From assembly GCA_035515475.1 (NCBI GenBank), contig DATJBF010000033.1:41350-105349 (forward strand): a stretch of DNA of 64,000 bases, given 5' to 3'. The notes beneath the pieces are model-generated. The model was given only the letters and a program-made list of their open reading frames with translations, was not told the origin of the DNA and searched no databases. Both the position numbers and the translations under genes were made by a program. Within the stretch, counting starts at the first letter, position 1. Each line of letters starts with the position of its first letter. Positions 7,094-14,507 of the stretch are shown one piece after another. The DNA comes from DATJBF01 sp035515475 (lineage in GTDB: Bacteria; Verrucomicrobiota; Verrucomicrobiia; Palsa-1439).

Positions 7094-7216
7094 CGTGCGG
7101 ATTTGGAAGCATGATTTGGGAAGGGGCAGCCATCAGCTTTCAGCTCTCAGCCAGTCGTGGAGAAGATCAGGAGGGCGCTGGGAAACGCCTGAACGTTGAA
7201 TCCGGACAGCGCTCTC
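7094..7216 (+). pseudogene. vsr 3'-end fragment, partial duplication
   Basis: Bases 7094-7216 match 6311-6446, the end of vsr. In the matching frame the DNA reads RIWKHDLGRG, close to RIWEHELGRG of the intact gene, then the same SHQLSAL tail. One 7-base unit is missing relative to the first copy, so the frame shifts. A third tail lies at 7220-7282 and reads QPVVKKIRREAANS before a stop, close to QPVVEKIRRAMAKGDA of vsr. No Vsr catalytic core precedes it. Confidence 0.65.
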
Positions 7217-7282
7217 AGCGGTCAGCTTTCAGCTCTCAGCCAGTCGTGAAAAAAATACGGCGAGAGGCGGCAAACTCCTGAA

Positions 7283-7637
7283 CCCCGACCAGGGAACCCT
7301 TCGACAAGCTCAGGGCAGGCGCTGAACTCTGAACCCCGACTAAAACGTCGGGGCAGGCTTTGAACGCCGCGGACAGGGCTCGCAAATTGTGGCCGCGCAG
7401 CAACGCGGCCCTACCACGGAGAGATTTACGTTGCGTCACGAGGCAACGTGAAGATCATCTGAGCATCCGCGTTGATTCGCGTACATCCGCGGTTAAACAA
7501 AATCTTCGTGCCCCCGCCTGCGGCGGACAAGCCACGCCCAAGGCGGGTAAACTTCGTGTCCTTCGTGGTGAGACGAGCGGACGGAACGTGGCCGCGCAGC
7601 AGCGCGGCCCTACCAAGAGCAGATTCGCGGGCTGCCG
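7283..7637. repeat. 355-bp gene-free tract made of interspersed repeats
   Basis: In order: CCTTCGACAAGCTCAGG (7298-7314); GGCCGCGCAGCAACGCGGCC and CTACC (7391-7415); the palindrome ACGTTGC...GCAACGT (7428-7449); GATTCGCGTACATCCGCGG (7474-7492); GCGGCGGACAAGCC-type sequence; TTCGTGGTGAGACGAGCGG, shared with 8876-8900; and a second GGCCGCGCAGCAGCGCGGCC (7590-7614). I see no coding sequence. Confidence 0.7.
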
Positions 7638-8708
7638 CTAAAAACAGAACGTCCCTTTGATGGTGAACGAGCCGATCTTGTCGTTGCCGTCCTGACCGCG
7701 GAATTCTTCCGTGCGGATGATCCGGGTGTAGGCGACCTCAAGATGGCGGAACATCTGGACCGCGAATCCCCAACTCAGGTCGCCGACCCAGATGTTTTTG
7801 TCTACGCTCGGGCCGCCCCGAAATGAGTTGCCGTCGAGCGTGATGTCGTGGCCCACGGCCCGGCCGGCGACGCCACCGAACCCGTAGGCGTACCACCACG
7901 GCGCCTGGCGAGTTAGACCACTGTTGATCGAGGCCGGCGAGTCGATGATCGGCACGCCGAAGTCGCGCGGGAGATTACAGCCGAGACGCACGGTGGTCCC
8001 CGCCGTCGCGAACGTGAACACGTTGCCAAGGTCGCCACCGACATACGGAATCACATCGGCATACCGGGCCGTTTCCGCCGTCGGTGAATAGCGCCACAAC
8101 CGGGCGTACTTGAGCACCAGACCGGGTTCGTTCTTGAGTTGATGGTCCCAGCCCTTGGGGATGTCGTCGGGAAACCACCAGCGATGAATGGTCTTCTGCG
8201 CCTCCTCGCCAATCGCGTCGGGACCGACCACGCCGAGATTGATTTCGAAATTCTCCATCACGGCGACGTTGGTGCCGAGTGCGCCCCGGCGTTGGTAGAC
8301 GGCGCCCGTGTACAGCCAGCCGGCGTAGGGTCGATCCGTCTTGATCGGCGCGGGATCCAGGATCTTTTCCGGCGTGTAAATGTTTTGCCCGACAATGATC
8401 CAGCCGAGGTTGCCGGCTTCGGGGTTGATTCCCCAATCGGCCAGCTTGTTGAGACGGCCGGTCAGGTTGCTGGCGAAATCGTCGCCGCCGAAGAGAACCA
8501 TCTTCAGTCCCGCCGTGTAATGGCGGTCTTGATGCTCGCCAAAAGGATTGGCGAACGAATCGTTCTCCACCGTCAGCGCGAGCACACAGCCGTCCCCATC
8601 CGCAGGCGCCGACGCGTCGCACCGCCAGCCCGCGCCCACGAGAATGAGGCCGACGAATCCCACGACGACTCGGTGCCGGCCGGGGATGATTCGTCTCGCG
8701 AGATTCAT
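7638..8708 (-). CDS. Lipid A deacylase LpxR family outer-membrane protein
   Basis: 356 residues, DUF2219/LpxR type. LpxR is an outer-membrane beta-barrel enzyme that removes the 3'-O-acyloxyacyl chain of lipid A. Seen here: a signal-peptide-like head with a hydrophobic stretch at about 14-28, VENDSF, DRHYTAGLKMVLFGGDD, DRPYAGWLYTGAVYQRRG, and PKGWDHQLKNEPGLVLKY, followed by alternating strands and a terminal Phe as in many barrel proteins. These are the conserved LpxR blocks, with the Asn/Asp/His/Tyr of NDSF and DRHYT. It implies an LPS-bearing, two-membrane cell. Repeat-filled gaps lie on both sides, so it is probably its own transcription unit. Confidence 0.85.
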   Translation of the reverse strand: MNLARRIIPGRHRVVVGFVGLILVGAGWRCDASAPADGDGCVLALTVENDSFANPFGEHQDRHYTAGLKMVLFGGDDFASNLTGRLNKLADWGINPEAGNLGWIIVGQNIYTPEKILDPAPIKTDRPYAGWLYTGAVYQRRGALGTNVAVMENFEINLGVVGPDAIGEEAQKTIHRWWFPDDIPKGWDHQLKNEPGLVLKYARLWRYSPTAETARYADVIPYVGGDLGNVFTFATAGTTVRLGCNLPRDFGVPIIDSPASINSGLTRQAPWWYAYGFGGVAGRAVGHDITLDGNSFRGGPSVDKNIWVGDLSWGFAVQMFRHLEVAYTRIIRTEEFRGQDGNDKIGSFTIKGTFCF

Positions 8709-8961
8709 GAACGGCGCAGTATAGCGGAGAGACGGAAGGAAGTCAGGATACAGAATTCAGGAAGCCGAAGGTACTGGACACCGCCTAGTGGTTGTCGGTA
8801 GGGACGCGGTTCATCGCGAGGGCGATTCACCACGAGCGGTGCTCCGCGTCCAGGCCGCGGCGCAGCGCGGCCCTACCCTTCGTGGTGAGACGAGCGGGCG
8901 GCTGAGCCAGCCGTCCCTACGGTTCCGTGTTGATTCGCGTGCATTCGCGGGAAAAAGCTTC
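8709..8961. repeat. Repeat cluster upstream of btpA
   Basis: Holds GGCCGCGGCGCAGCGCGGCC and CTACC (8853-8877), TTCGTGGTGAGACGAGCGG, the GGCTGAGCCAGCC hairpin with TCCCTACGG (8898-8921), and GATTCGCGTGCATTCGCGG (8932-8950). No gene was found. Confidence 0.65.
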
Positions 8962-8967
8962 TATAAT
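8962..8967 (+). promoter_or_regulatory. -10 box TATAAT of btpA
   Basis: A perfect TATAAT lies 8 bases before the ATG at 8976, directly after the 19-base ATTCGCG repeat at 8932-8950. A convincing -35 was not found at 16-18 bases. The spacing predicts a leaderless or nearly leaderless transcript. Confidence 0.45.
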
Positions 8968-8975
8968 CATCCGTC

Positions 8976-9770
8976 ATGCGGTTCGCCTCCAAGAAACCCG
9001 TCATCGCCATGATCCACGTCGGCGCGTTGCCCGGCACGCCAGCCGCCCGCACCAATCTCCGCAACATCGAAGCCAGCGCGTTGCGCGAAGCCAAACTGTA
9101 CCGCGCCGCAGGCGTCCACGGTCTGATGCTCGAAAACATGCACGACACGCCGTACCTCAGGGAAAAAGTCGGCCCCGAGATCGTCGCCGCCATGGCCATC
9201 ATCGCCCGGGCCGTCAAAGACGCCACCGGCTTGCCCGGCGGCGTGCAGGTGCTGGCCGGCGCCAACCTCGAAGCCATGGCTGTCGCTCACACCGCTGGAC
9301 TCGATTTCATCCGGGCCGAAGGATTCGCCTTTGCCCACGTCGCCGACGAAGGATTCATCCAATCTTCCGCCGCCAAACTTTTGCGGTATCGGAAACAAAT
9401 CGGCGCCGACCGCGTCCAGGTCTGGGCCGACGTGAAAAAGAAACACAGTTCGCACGCCATCACGGCCGATGTCGATATCGCCGCGACGGCCGAGGCGGTG
9501 GAGTTCATGCGAGGCGACGCGGTGATTGTGACGGGATCGGTCACGGGCGACGCGCCGCAATTGGCCGACGTCACCGACGCCAAACGGAAGTGTCGATTGC
9601 CCGTGTATCTCGGTTCGGGCATCACCGCGGAGAATCTGTCGACGTTCTACGACGCGGCCGACGGGTTTATCGTGGGATCGTATTTCAAGGTGGACGGACG
9701 CTGGAACAAGCCGGTCGATCCGAAGCGCGTGAAACGGTTCATGGCCGCGCACGAGAAGATGGGAAAGTAG
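8976..9770 (+). CDS. BtpA/SgcQ family (beta/alpha)8-barrel protein
   Basis: 264 residues, full family length. Motifs: KPVIAMIHVGALPGTP, GVHGLMLENMHDTPYL, LPGGVQVLAGANLEA, DFIRAEGFAFAHVADEGF, DAVIVTGSVTGDAPQL, PVYLGSGITAENLSTFYDAA, and DGFIVGSYFKVDGRW, which looks like a phosphate-binding end of a TIM barrel. Cyanobacterial BtpA helps photosystem I stability; bacterial homologues such as SgcQ have no firm function. In a non-photosynthetic context it is best called an uncharacterised barrel enzyme. A hairpin (AACAGGC/GCCTGTT) begins one base after the stop. Confidence 0.85.
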   Translation: MRFASKKPVIAMIHVGALPGTPAARTNLRNIEASALREAKLYRAAGVHGLMLENMHDTPYLREKVGPEIVAAMAIIARAVKDATGLPGGVQVLAGANLEAMAVAHTAGLDFIRAEGFAFAHVADEGFIQSSAAKLLRYRKQIGADRVQVWADVKKKHSSHAITADVDIAATAEAVEFMRGDAVIVTGSVTGDAPQLADVTDAKRKCRLPVYLGSGITAENLSTFYDAADGFIVGSYFKVDGRWNKPVDPKRVKRFMAAHEKMGK

Positions 9771-10075
9771 AACAGGCATCTGGCCTGTTCCAGCCACGGA
9801 TTGCCGCCCATCACCCATCGGCGTCTCGCCACGCTCGGCTCACCCGGATGTTCACGGATGATCCTTGGGCTGCGCCACGCCGTAACCCAAAACCGCCATT
9901 TCCATCTGCCTGCAGCTGACAAGTCGGTAGCTACTCGTGACACGGAGGCAGTTCACGTTGCGTCGTGACGCAACGTGAGTTTCCGTGTCAATCAGTGCTA
10001 ATCAGTGGCCAAAGAGAGACCCTTCGCTTCGCTCAGGCTGACAGACTGGATCGGCGGGGGCTCGATACCCAAGGC
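9771..10075. repeat. 305-bp gene-free repeat tract
   Basis: Starts with the hairpin AACAGGC-N5-GCCTGTT (9771-9789), which may terminate btpA. It also holds the perfect palindrome CACGTTGCGTC-GT-GACGCAACGTG (9954-9977), a CAATCAGTGCTAATCAGTGG repeat (about 9989-10008) and CCTTCGCTTCGCTCAGG (10021-10037). Coding sequence was not found. Confidence 0.7.
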
Positions 10076-10444
10076 TCAAGGCCCAACGGCATCTTCTTTC
10101 TTGATGGTCACGTCGATAAGGCCGACTTCCGGATCGGCGAGCCTGGCAAACGCAGCGCGACTCAGGTCGATCGTCCGGCCTTCCCGGACCAACCGTTTCG
10201 CCGGGCCGCGGTCGGTGATTTCCACCACCACGCTGCGGTCGTCGTAGGTGACCACCACCTTGGTGCCGAGATCGTAAAACCACGAGGCCGCGGTGAGTTT
10301 GTCGGGATCAAACCGTTGACCGTTGGCCATCAACTGGCCGCGGTGCTCGTTCCCGTACCACGACGCCTCATCAGCGGCCCGACAGGTCACCGCCATGACC
10401 GTGAGAAGCATCCAGATCGTCAGCAATTCGTTTCGAATCCTCAT
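10076..10444 (-). CDS. RlpA-like double-psi beta-barrel lytic transglycosylase family protein
   Basis: 122 residues from ATG 10444. A signal peptide (about 1-24, LTIWMLLTVMAVTCRAA) leads into ASWYGNEHRGQLMANGQRFD, PDKLTAASWFYDLGTKVVVT, and the closing DRGPAKRLVREGRTIDLSRA. These are the RlpA blocks (ASWYG, ANG..FD, TAA, GT.V.VT, DRGP). RlpA acts on peptidoglycan in the periplasm. No SPOR domain is attached, so it is the short secreted form. Longer upstream starts (10519) run into repeat DNA and lack a signal peptide at the front, hence the chosen start. Confidence 0.85.
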   Translation of the reverse strand: MRIRNELLTIWMLLTVMAVTCRAADEASWYGNEHRGQLMANGQRFDPDKLTAASWFYDLGTKVVVTYDDRSVVVEITDRGPAKRLVREGRTIDLSRAAFARLADPEVGLIDVTIKKEDAVGP

Positions 10445-10669
10445 GTGCGACCGCCTTGTTCGACGATTGCGTTGCGACCGAACTTGAAGAAACGTTGCAC
10501 GAGCCGGGGCCGGCGTCAACCAAGGCGGGGTCTGATTCTCTTGGTCCAGGGATGAACATCACTCTAGCCGAAGCGCTTGCCCGCCTCAGGCGGGTGAAAG
10601 CTTCGGCCCTGTCCGCGGCTCCCTTCGACACCGCTCAGGACAGGCACGCCGCAGCTACAGAATCGGTCC
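10445..10669. repeat. Repeat cluster between rlpA-like and hydrolase genes
   Basis: 10568-10608 is the second copy (inverted) of the CCCGCCTCAGGCGGG repeat that disrupts the gene at 2155. 10622-10639 is a CCTTCGACACCGCTCAGG copy. No gene was seen. Confidence 0.6.
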
Positions 10670-11665
10670 CTACGGTGTCTCAGCGAGAGAAATCGCGGCC
10701 AGGTCTGCCTTGGACGGTTCCGCGAAGTGGTCTTTGAAGAACTTCATGAGACTCTCCCGGTGCGCGGGCAACGCGAGAATCGACGTGTAATGACCCAGCG
10801 GCACGAAGTCCGCCCGTGGTTTGCCCAACGCCCGCCAGAGCTTGAGTTGATATCGCGTGGGGACCGAACGGTCGAATCGCGCGATCAACATCAGCACCCG
10901 ATCGCGATCCACGTACGGCGCCAGCTTCACGGGGTCGGTCCGGACCGCCGCCTGCAGGGCCTCGTAGAATTGTTTGTTGGTCAGGTCGTGGCTGTCGCGA
11001 CTGCGGTCCCAGTCGCGGCGAAGACTCTGTTCGTCCGACTTTCTCATCACACCCGGCAACGGGCCGCCGGCCAGATCGATGACGTGGGCTTTCGCCCGCG
11101 GCTCGACCGCCGCCAGCGCGGCGTTGATGATTGCGCCGTAGCTGATGCCAAACGTGCCAATGCGGTTCGCGTCCACGGTCGGCTGCGTCAGAAGCCAGTC
11201 CAACGCCTGCCGGTGACGGATCACGGCGGTGCGCAGGAAATCCTCCACCTGCGAGACCGGCCCGTCGGGATCGAATCGGCGGCGGAACCGCTTGATGATG
11301 ACTGCATGCCAGCCCTGGTTGGCGAACATCTGCGCGCAGCCGTCCACGATGAGGGTGTCACTGCCGCGGATGGGCGAGATCAGGATGAGTGGACGCGGTC
11401 CGGTCGCGACCGGCGCGTACCAGGTCAGACGGATCCGCTCCGATTCGCCCGGCTCGGCCAGCGCCACCTGGGTCACCGTGTACGACGGGTACCGTTCGGT
11501 GGTGCGCATCGCCACGCGCGGCTCGCCCGGCGGATATTCGTAATATTGCCGAATCTCATCGGGCAACGGCAGCGCCGCCCGCGGCGGCCCGGAGGGCCGA
11601 TACGATGCGCAGCCCATCGTGGCCAACAGGCCGGCGATTACCAGGGTTTTTCTCACACCGTTCAT
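10670..11665 (-). CDS. Exported alpha/beta hydrolase, probable lipoprotein
   Basis: 331 residues from ATG 11665. The head MNGVRKTLVIAGLLATMGC looks like a lipoprotein signal, though the -3 position is Thr rather than Leu. The body has an alpha/beta hydrolase fold: RPLILISPIRGSDTLIVDG, a nucleophile elbow GISYGA (G-x-S-x-G), and a late His in PLGHYTSILALP. Asp candidates for the triad lie near DRDRVLMLIARFDRSVP. Substrate unknown. A 32-residue upstream extension is open but lacks signal character, so the internal ATG is preferred. Confidence 0.72.
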   Translation of the reverse strand: MNGVRKTLVIAGLLATMGCASYRPSGPPRAALPLPDEIRQYYEYPPGEPRVAMRTTERYPSYTVTQVALAEPGESERIRLTWYAPVATGPRPLILISPIRGSDTLIVDGCAQMFANQGWHAVIIKRFRRRFDPDGPVSQVEDFLRTAVIRHRQALDWLLTQPTVDANRIGTFGISYGAIINAALAAVEPRAKAHVIDLAGGPLPGVMRKSDEQSLRRDWDRSRDSHDLTNKQFYEALQAAVRTDPVKLAPYVDRDRVLMLIARFDRSVPTRYQLKLWRALGKPRADFVPLGHYTSILALPAHRESLMKFFKDHFAEPSKADLAAISLAETP

Positions 11666-11845
11666 CGTCCCGCGCAAAAGGTAGCACGGACCGCGCCCGA
11701 TGGTTGCCCAGAACAGGTCTTCTGAGCCACTGATCAACACAGATTGCTGCCTATTGCCCATCGGCGTCTCGCCACGCCCGGCCGCGGGCCCGCGAAGAAT
11801 TTGCGTTTATTCGTGTTCATTCGTGGCTAGAATCTGCCCTTGGCC
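11666..11845. repeat. Gap with ATTCGTG repeat and -10-like box ahead of the aminotransferase
   Basis: TATTCGTGTTCATTCGTGG (11809-11827) is a diverged copy of the 19-base GATTCGCGTNCATTCGCGG repeat. TAGAAT follows at 11828-11833, 12 bases before the ATG at 11846. No gene was seen. Confidence 0.5.
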
Positions 11846-13159
11846 ATGCAAACCATTTCACTCAAGACTTCCATCCCCGGACCCAAATCCCAAGCGCTCC
11901 TGGCCCGCCGCAAAGCCGCTGTGCCGCAGGGGCCATTCAATATCGCGCCGATCTTCGTCGAGCGCGGCGACGGCGCCACCGTCACGGACGTCGACGGCAA
12001 CGTGTTCCTGGATTTTTCCGGCGGACTCGGCTCGTTGAATGCGGGTCACTGCAACCCGAAAGTCGTCGAGGCCGTGGTGACGCAGGCGAAGAAATACCTG
12101 CACACCTGTTTCCACATCGCGCAGTACGAACCGTACGTTGCGCTGGCGGAAAAACTCAACGCCATCACCCCGGGCCGGTTCGCGAAGAAAACGTTGCTGG
12201 TCAACAGCGGCGCGGAAGCCGTCGAGAACGCCGTCAAAATCGCGCGTTACTTTACCAAGCGGCCCGCGGTCGTCGGCTTCGAACACGGGTTCGCGGGAAG
12301 AACGCTGCTGGCGATGTCGCTCACGAGCAAGGTCATGCCCTACAAGTTCGGGTTCGGCCCGTTCGCGCCGGAGGTGTATCGGCTGCCGTATCCGTACGCG
12401 TACCGGAGCGAACTTGACGAGGATGGCCTGATCGCGCAGATGCACGAGTTTTTCCAGACGCACGTCGACCCCAAACAGGTCGCCTGCGTCGTCATGGAAC
12501 TCGTGCTCGGCGAGGGCGGGTTCGTCGTGGCCCCGAAGAAATACGTTCTGGCCCTGGCGAAATTGTGCCGCGACAACGGCATCCTGTTCGTGGCCGACGA
12601 GATCCAGACAGGGTTCGCCCGGACCGGCAAGTGGTTCGCGACGGAACACTACGGCTTCGAGCCCGACCTCGTCACGACGGCGAAATCGCTCGCGGGAGGT
12701 ATGCCGATCGCCGCGGTCACGGGCCGGGCCGAAGTGATGGACAGCGTCCACGTCGGCGGCCTTGGCGGCACGTACGGCGGCAATCCCGTGGCGTGCGCGG
12801 CGGCGCTGGCGACCATCGGAGAGATCGAGCGGCTGAATCTGCCGGTGCGGGCGGAAAAGATCGGCGAGAAACTGCGGGGCAAGGCGCTCGAATGGCAGAA
12901 GAAACTTCCGTTGATCGGTGACGTACGCGGCCTGGGCGCGATGGTGGCAATCGAGTTCGTGACGGACCGCCAGACCAAAGAGCCCGCCAAAGAGTTCAAC
13001 GTCGGCCTGGTGAAACGGTGCGTCGAGAACGGCGTGATCCTCATCTACGCCGGCACCCACAGCAATTGCCTGCGGTACCTCGTCCCGCTGGTCATCACGG
13101 ACGAAGAGCTGGACGAAGGCTTGGGCGTCATCGAAAAACAGCTTTTCAGCCACGGATGA
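11846..13159 (+). CDS. Class III aminotransferase (4-aminobutyrate / lysine 6-aminotransferase type)
   Basis: 437 residues, typical fold-type I omega-aminotransferase. Motifs: DVDGNVFLDFSGGLGSLNAG, LLVNSGAEAVENAVKIAR, GFEHGFAGRTLLAMSLT, then the cofactor Asp in ILFVADEIQTGFARTGKWF and the PLP lysine in TTAKSLAGGMPIAAVTGR, with GTYGGNPVACAAALATI. It moves the distal amino group of an omega-amino acid to 2-oxoglutarate, giving a semialdehyde. Directly downstream are a saccharopine-dehydrogenase-like gene and an aldehyde dehydrogenase, so the substrate may be GABA or lysine. ATG 11846 is preferred over TTG 11840. Confidence 0.9.
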   Translation: MQTISLKTSIPGPKSQALLARRKAAVPQGPFNIAPIFVERGDGATVTDVDGNVFLDFSGGLGSLNAGHCNPKVVEAVVTQAKKYLHTCFHIAQYEPYVALAEKLNAITPGRFAKKTLLVNSGAEAVENAVKIARYFTKRPAVVGFEHGFAGRTLLAMSLTSKVMPYKFGFGPFAPEVYRLPYPYAYRSELDEDGLIAQMHEFFQTHVDPKQVACVVMELVLGEGGFVVAPKKYVLALAKLCRDNGILFVADEIQTGFARTGKWFATEHYGFEPDLVTTAKSLAGGMPIAAVTGRAEVMDSVHVGGLGGTYGGNPVACAAALATIGEIERLNLPVRAEKIGEKLRGKALEWQKKLPLIGDVRGLGAMVAIEFVTDRQTKEPAKEFNVGLVKRCVENGVILIYAGTHSNCLRYLVPLVITDEELDEGLGVIEKQLFSHG

Positions 13160-13331
13160 AGCCAACATGATCCAATAAACTCGTCGCCGTAAGCTGTCAC
13201 CCTGAGCCTGCCCCGAAGGCTCTCGGGGCGGAGCGAAGGGTCTCACAAAGAGGCACGAGGCGTGAAAGACCATGACGTGTACAGCGTGACCAACAAACCG
13301 TGGCCATCCGTGGCTGATTGGCAGGTTTAAC
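13160..13331. repeat. Gap with CGAAGG...CCTGAGC-type repeat
   Basis: CCTGAGCCTGCCCCGAAGGC, then CTCGGGGCGGAGCGAAGG (about 13201-13239), is a long relative of the CCTTCGAC...GCTCAGG family. CCGTGGCCATCCGTGGCTGA follows at about 13299-13318, 13 bases before the next ATG. Confidence 0.5.
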
Positions 13332-14471
13332 ATGACAACTGGAAACAATCGCAAGTTCGTGGTCCTCGGCGGAGTCGGCACGATCGGTCGCGTGGTGGTG
13401 CGCGACCTGTTCGAGTCGGACCCGCATAACCGCATCACCATCGCCGACTACAACGCGCCGGGCGCACGGAAATACGCGCAGTCGTTCCGCAGCCGACGCG
13501 TCCGCGGGGCATTCGCCGATGCCAGCCAGCCGGCCCAACTCGCCAAACTGTTCCGCGGGCACAGCGTCGTCATCAACTGCACCCAGCACGATTTCAACCT
13601 GCGAGTGATGCGGGCCGCGCTGCGGGCCCACGTCCATTACCTCGATCTCGGCGGACTGTTCTACTGGACGCGTCGGCAACTCAAGTTGAACGGCCAGTTC
13701 ACGCGCGCCGGGTTGACGGCCATCCTCGGCATGGGCTGCGCGCCGGGCATTACCAACGTGCTGACGCGCGCCGCTGCCGACATGCTGGAACGCGTCGACT
13801 CGGTAAGGATTCGCGTCGGTACCAAGGACCTCAATCCGCCGATCAAAACCTTTTATTTCCCGTACTCGGCGCAGACGATCATCGAGGAATTCACGTTGCC
13901 GCCGTGGGTCTTCGAGCGGGGCCGGTTCCGCCCGGTCGCACCGCGCACGGCGTGGGAACAGGTGAATTTCCCGCGTCCCGTGGGCAAACAATGGCTGGTG
14001 CGGACCCGGCACAGCGAGGTGGCGACGATTCCGCTGACGTTTCGCGGCAAGGGTGTGAAGTTCTGCGATTTTAAGGTGGGCTTCGACCGCCCGTTCGTGC
14101 GCGAGGTGGTCAAGCGGCTGAAGGCGGGCTGGACGGTCCGGGAGCTTGCCCGGTTGCCGGCCCCGCACCGTAAACCGAACGATTACGAGATTGCGCGGGT
14201 GACTGCCACTGGTCGATCCCGCAAACGCAACGGGGTTCCCACGACGATCGTGGTGGATTGCCACGCGAAAGCCAACCGCCGCTGGGGCGTGGGCGCCGGC
14301 GACGTCGACACGGGGTGTCCGCCGTCGATTGTCGCCCAGATGATCGTTACGGGCACAATCACCCAACGCGGCGTGCGGGCGCCCGAGGTTGTGGTGCCGG
14401 TCGGATTGTTTTTTGCCGAGTTGCGCAAGCGCGGGATGAAGGTCAAACTGGAACGGCGCGCCCGGCGGTAG
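13332..14471 (+). CDS. Saccharopine dehydrogenase family oxidoreductase
   Basis: 379 residues. N-terminal Rossmann fold with KFVVLGGVGTIGRVVVRDL and an acidic end of strand 2 (ITIADYN), so NAD(P) is likely. Then FRGHSVVINCTQHDFNLRVM, HYLDLGG and GCAPGITNVLTRAAADML, typical of the LysW/saccharopine dehydrogenase-like group. The C-terminal catalytic part includes VVDCHAKANRRWGVGAGDVD and TGCPPSIVAQMI. It forms or splits saccharopine-like imine adducts, or acts on a related amino/oxo acid. It sits between an omega-aminotransferase and an aldehyde dehydrogenase (36-bp gap), consistent with lysine or another amino acid being degraded. Confidence 0.85.
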   Translation: MTTGNNRKFVVLGGVGTIGRVVVRDLFESDPHNRITIADYNAPGARKYAQSFRSRRVRGAFADASQPAQLAKLFRGHSVVINCTQHDFNLRVMRAALRAHVHYLDLGGLFYWTRRQLKLNGQFTRAGLTAILGMGCAPGITNVLTRAAADMLERVDSVRIRVGTKDLNPPIKTFYFPYSAQTIIEEFTLPPWVFERGRFRPVAPRTAWEQVNFPRPVGKQWLVRTRHSEVATIPLTFRGKGVKFCDFKVGFDRPFVREVVKRLKAGWTVRELARLPAPHRKPNDYEIARVTATGRSRKRNGVPTTIVVDCHAKANRRWGVGAGDVDTGCPPSIVAQMIVTGTITQRGVRAPEVVVPVGLFFAELRKRGMKVKLERRARR

Positions 14472-14507
14472 GGGCAGACCGCCGGGCTGCCCGAGAGGAG
14501 ATTCGTC

